From JAXHUH01 sp034211175 (GTDB lineage Bacteria; Actinomycetota; Acidimicrobiia; Acidimicrobiales; CAIXPF01), in contig JAXHUH010000149.1 of NCBI GenBank assembly GCA_034211175.1, positions 1 through 6,181 on the forward strand: DNA of 6,181 bases. The letters run 5' to 3'. Positions 4,502-6,181 of the stretch are shown piece by piece. Position numbers and translations under genes: made by a program. Below the pieces are notes generated by a model. That model saw nothing but the letters and a program-made list of their open reading frames with translations, was not told the DNA's origin and searched no databases. Positions within the stretch are counted from its first letter, which is position 1; every line of letters begins with the position of its first letter.

Positions 4502-6076
4502 ATGCGGAGCACGATGCTGCGCCCCACCAAGCTCGCGATGCCACTCGTCGGCGTGTGCGCCCTCGTGGCCGGAGCCTGCGGCGGCGAGACCGACGACGGT
4601 GCGTCACCGCCGACCACCGACGCCACATCGACGACGTCCACGATCGACACGACCACCACGACGACCACCACCGCACCCGGCCCCGCACTGGTCGAGTGCG
4701 AGAACCCCGACGGGTTCACGATCTCCTACCCCGAGGACTGGGCCACGAACACGGGCGACGCCACCGGCGACTGCTCGTACTTCGCGCCCGAGCCGTTCGA
4801 GGTCGAGGCCGCGACCGACGCCCGGCCGGCGCCGATCAGCGCCTACGTCGACAACGTGCCGTACTTCCGGGTCGCGTCGCCGACCGACGGCGAGCAGGAC
4901 CGCGCCGCGACGGTCGTCGACGGCCACCAGGCCGTGCGCATCGAGCGCACGGTCACCGGTGAGAGCCTGTGGCCCGAGGGCACGCCCATCACGACCTACG
5001 CCGTCGACCTCGAGCTCGGTGTGGACGACGGCGAGGGCACCCTCATCGTCGACGCGATCGGCCTGTCGAGCTTCGACCACGACGCCGCAGTCGACGTCCT
5101 CGACCGCATGGTCCCGACCATCGAGCTCGACGCGAGCGAGGCCGACGACGACGTCGTCGCCCGCTACGAAGGCGGAGGCCAGAGCCTCGTCGTCCACGCG
5201 TCGGAGACCGACCAGGGCGAGATCTGCCTCACGTTCCCGCCCGAGGGTCCGAACACGTGCTTCGAGCCGCTCGACGGCCCGGACGACGTCGCGTTCGCCG
5301 ACCTGGCCCCCGAGGACGATCTGACCGAGGCGTTCGGCGGCATCGCCGGCGCGAACGTCCACCGGGTCGACATCACCGAGACCGGTGACGGTGACGAGAC
5401 CACCTTCGGCTACCTCCCGGTCCCGATCGCACGGGGCGCCGAGACGCAGGGCTGGGCCGTTCCCCTCCCCGTCGGCGTCGGTGAGATCACCGGGATCGTC
5501 TGGTACGACGCTGCCGGCAACGAGCTCGGCCGTGCCGAGCCCGGCGGCGAGACGCCGGACGGTCCCGACCCTGACGACACCGAGCCCGTCGGGTCGTTCA
5601 CGACCGAGGCCACGACGAGTGACAGCTTCCCCGCCGGCGGCCCGCCGGCCTACCTCGAGACGATCGACATCGCGCCCCACGACGGGTTCGACCGCACGGT
5701 CTTCGAGTTCCTCGAGGCCGGCGGAACGGACGACACCGAGCTGACCGTCGACGATCTCTCCTACGAGGTCGCGTACGTGGAGGAGACCGTCGGGCCGTCC
5801 GGCCAGCCGACGCCGATCGGTGGCGGCGCCATCCTCGAGGTCACGATGACACCGGCCAGCGGCGTCGACCTCACCGGCGAGACCCCCGTCGAGACCTACA
5901 CGGGCCAGGACCGCATCCCGGCCGAGTCCACGCCTGCGATCGTCGAGCTCGCCCGGGTCGAGGACTTCGAGAACGTCCTCACCTGGGGCATCGGCGTGAC
6001 CGGCGAGGACGGCTACGCGGTCACCGTGCTCGACGACCCGCTGCGCCTGGTCGTCGACATCGCCCACGCCGGCTGA
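4502..6076 (+). CDS. Predicted acidic lipoprotein with C-terminal AMIN-like domain
   Basis: This is a 524-residue exported protein, probably lipid-anchored on the outer face of the membrane. The signal peptide (MLRPTKLAMPLVGVCALVAGAC) ends at Cys26, again with Ala at -3. Residues 33-60 are a Thr/Ser-rich linker. A first domain (about 64-210) begins GFTISYPEDW and faintly recalls PsbP-like folds. A second region (about 218-345, with Cys242 and Cys253) is unrecognised. An acidic, Pro/Gly-rich linker follows (345-365). Residues about 383-524 match my memory of actinobacterial AMIN-like domains: HDGFDRTVFEF (393-403), LSYEVAYV, GGGAILEV, FENVLTWGIGV (489-499) and RLVVDIAH (515-522). Classic AMIN domains bind cell wall and position periplasmic enzymes; here binding is only a guess and no catalytic motif is seen. 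By hand count about 101 residues are Asp or Glu and only one is Lys. ATG 4514 is an alternative start with CGGAG 4 bases before it; ATG 4502 has no visible ribosome binding site. Confidence 0.85.
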   Translation: MRSTMLRPTKLAMPLVGVCALVAGACGGETDDGASPPTTDATSTTSTIDTTTTTTTTAPGPALVECENPDGFTISYPEDWATNTGDATGDCSYFAPEPFEVEAATDARPAPISAYVDNVPYFRVASPTDGEQDRAATVVDGHQAVRIERTVTGESLWPEGTPITTYAVDLELGVDDGEGTLIVDAIGLSSFDHDAAVDVLDRMVPTIELDASEADDDVVARYEGGGQSLVVHASETDQGEICLTFPPEGPNTCFEPLDGPDDVAFADLAPEDDLTEAFGGIAGANVHRVDITETGDGDETTFGYLPVPIARGAETQGWAVPLPVGVGEITGIVWYDAAGNELGRAEPGGETPDGPDPDDTEPVGSFTTEATTSDSFPAGGPPAYLETIDIAPHDGFDRTVFEFLEAGGTDDTELTVDDLSYEVAYVEETVGPSGQPTPIGGGAILEVTMTPASGVDLTGETPVETYTGQDRIPAESTPAIVELARVEDFENVLTWGIGVTGEDGYAVTVLDDPLRLVVDIAHAG

Positions 6077-6137
6077 CGACAGAGCACCGGGGGCGCCGCA
6101 CCAGCGCCGATCGGTCGACCACGAACCCGGCCACCGG

Positions 6138-6168
6138 GACGGGCGCCCGCATCGAGCGGGCGCCCGTC
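6138..6168. terminator. Strong GC-rich hairpin after the AMIN-like lipoprotein gene
   Basis: GACGGGCGCCCGC (6138-6150) and GCGGGCGCCCGTC (6156-6168) form a perfect 13-pair stem with the 5-base loop ATCGA. It lies 61 bases after the stop codon and has no T-tract, so it fits the U-less type of terminator proposed for high-GC actinobacteria. A smaller GCGCG/CGCGC stem (6169-6181) abuts it at the window edge. Because the hairpin is symmetric it could also serve a convergent gene beyond the right edge. Confidence 0.7.
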
Positions 6169-6181
6169 GCGCGCGGCGCGC

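Noticed and set aside
4640..4680. ACC/ACG repeat tract resembling a microsatellite
   Set aside because: It encodes the Thr-rich linker after the lipoprotein signal peptide, with mixed codons, so it reflects protein composition rather than a DNA repeat element.
4604..6067. 487-codon open frame on the minus strand
   Set aside because: It is antisense to the AMIN-like lipoprotein gene, which has a signal peptide and a recognisable domain. The reverse frame is repetitive Arg/Asp/Gly/Val without motifs.

Overview
The window is about 70% or more G+C, with strong third-position GC bias that makes long mirror reading frames on both strands. Together with Ser/Thr-rich lipoproteins and an AMIN-like domain of an actinobacterial type, this suggests a high-GC Actinomycetota genome, possibly Acidimicrobiia. 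That placement is inference from style, not from a marker gene. No rRNA, tRNA, CRISPR array, insertion sequence or phage gene was seen.

Left block (1-1605, minus strand): an ABC-2 type exporter. An ATPase with an unusual proline-rich C-terminal tail is followed 4 bases later by its membrane permease, which runs off the left edge. Divergent from it is an OmpR-type response regulator (1751-2425, plus strand). Its receiver keeps the phosphorylatable Asp but appears to lack the usual switch Thr/Ser and the conserved Lys. The 145-base divergent gap holds a 35-base imperfect inverted repeat just before the regulator start. No histidine kinase is present in the window.

Middle (2518-3528, plus): a COG3618-type amidohydrolase-superfamily TIM-barrel hydrolase. 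It lies 92 bases after the regulator, and a hairpin-forming stretch falls between them, so it is probably a separate unit.

Right block (3545-6076): two divergently transcribed predicted lipoproteins share a 165-base intergenic region. One (minus) is a small two-Cys protein that may contain two similar halves. The other (plus) is a very acidic 524-residue protein ending in an AMIN-like domain. Both have a signal peptide, a lipobox-like Cys and a Thr/Ser/Gly-rich linker, so they probably sit on the outer face of the membrane. The shared region holds a perfect inverted repeat and a spaced direct repeat that could be regulatory. A strong GC-rich hairpin follows the last gene.

No single system clearly joins all the genes. 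The best-supported local pairs are exporter/regulator and lipoprotein/lipoprotein, both linked by shared divergent control regions.
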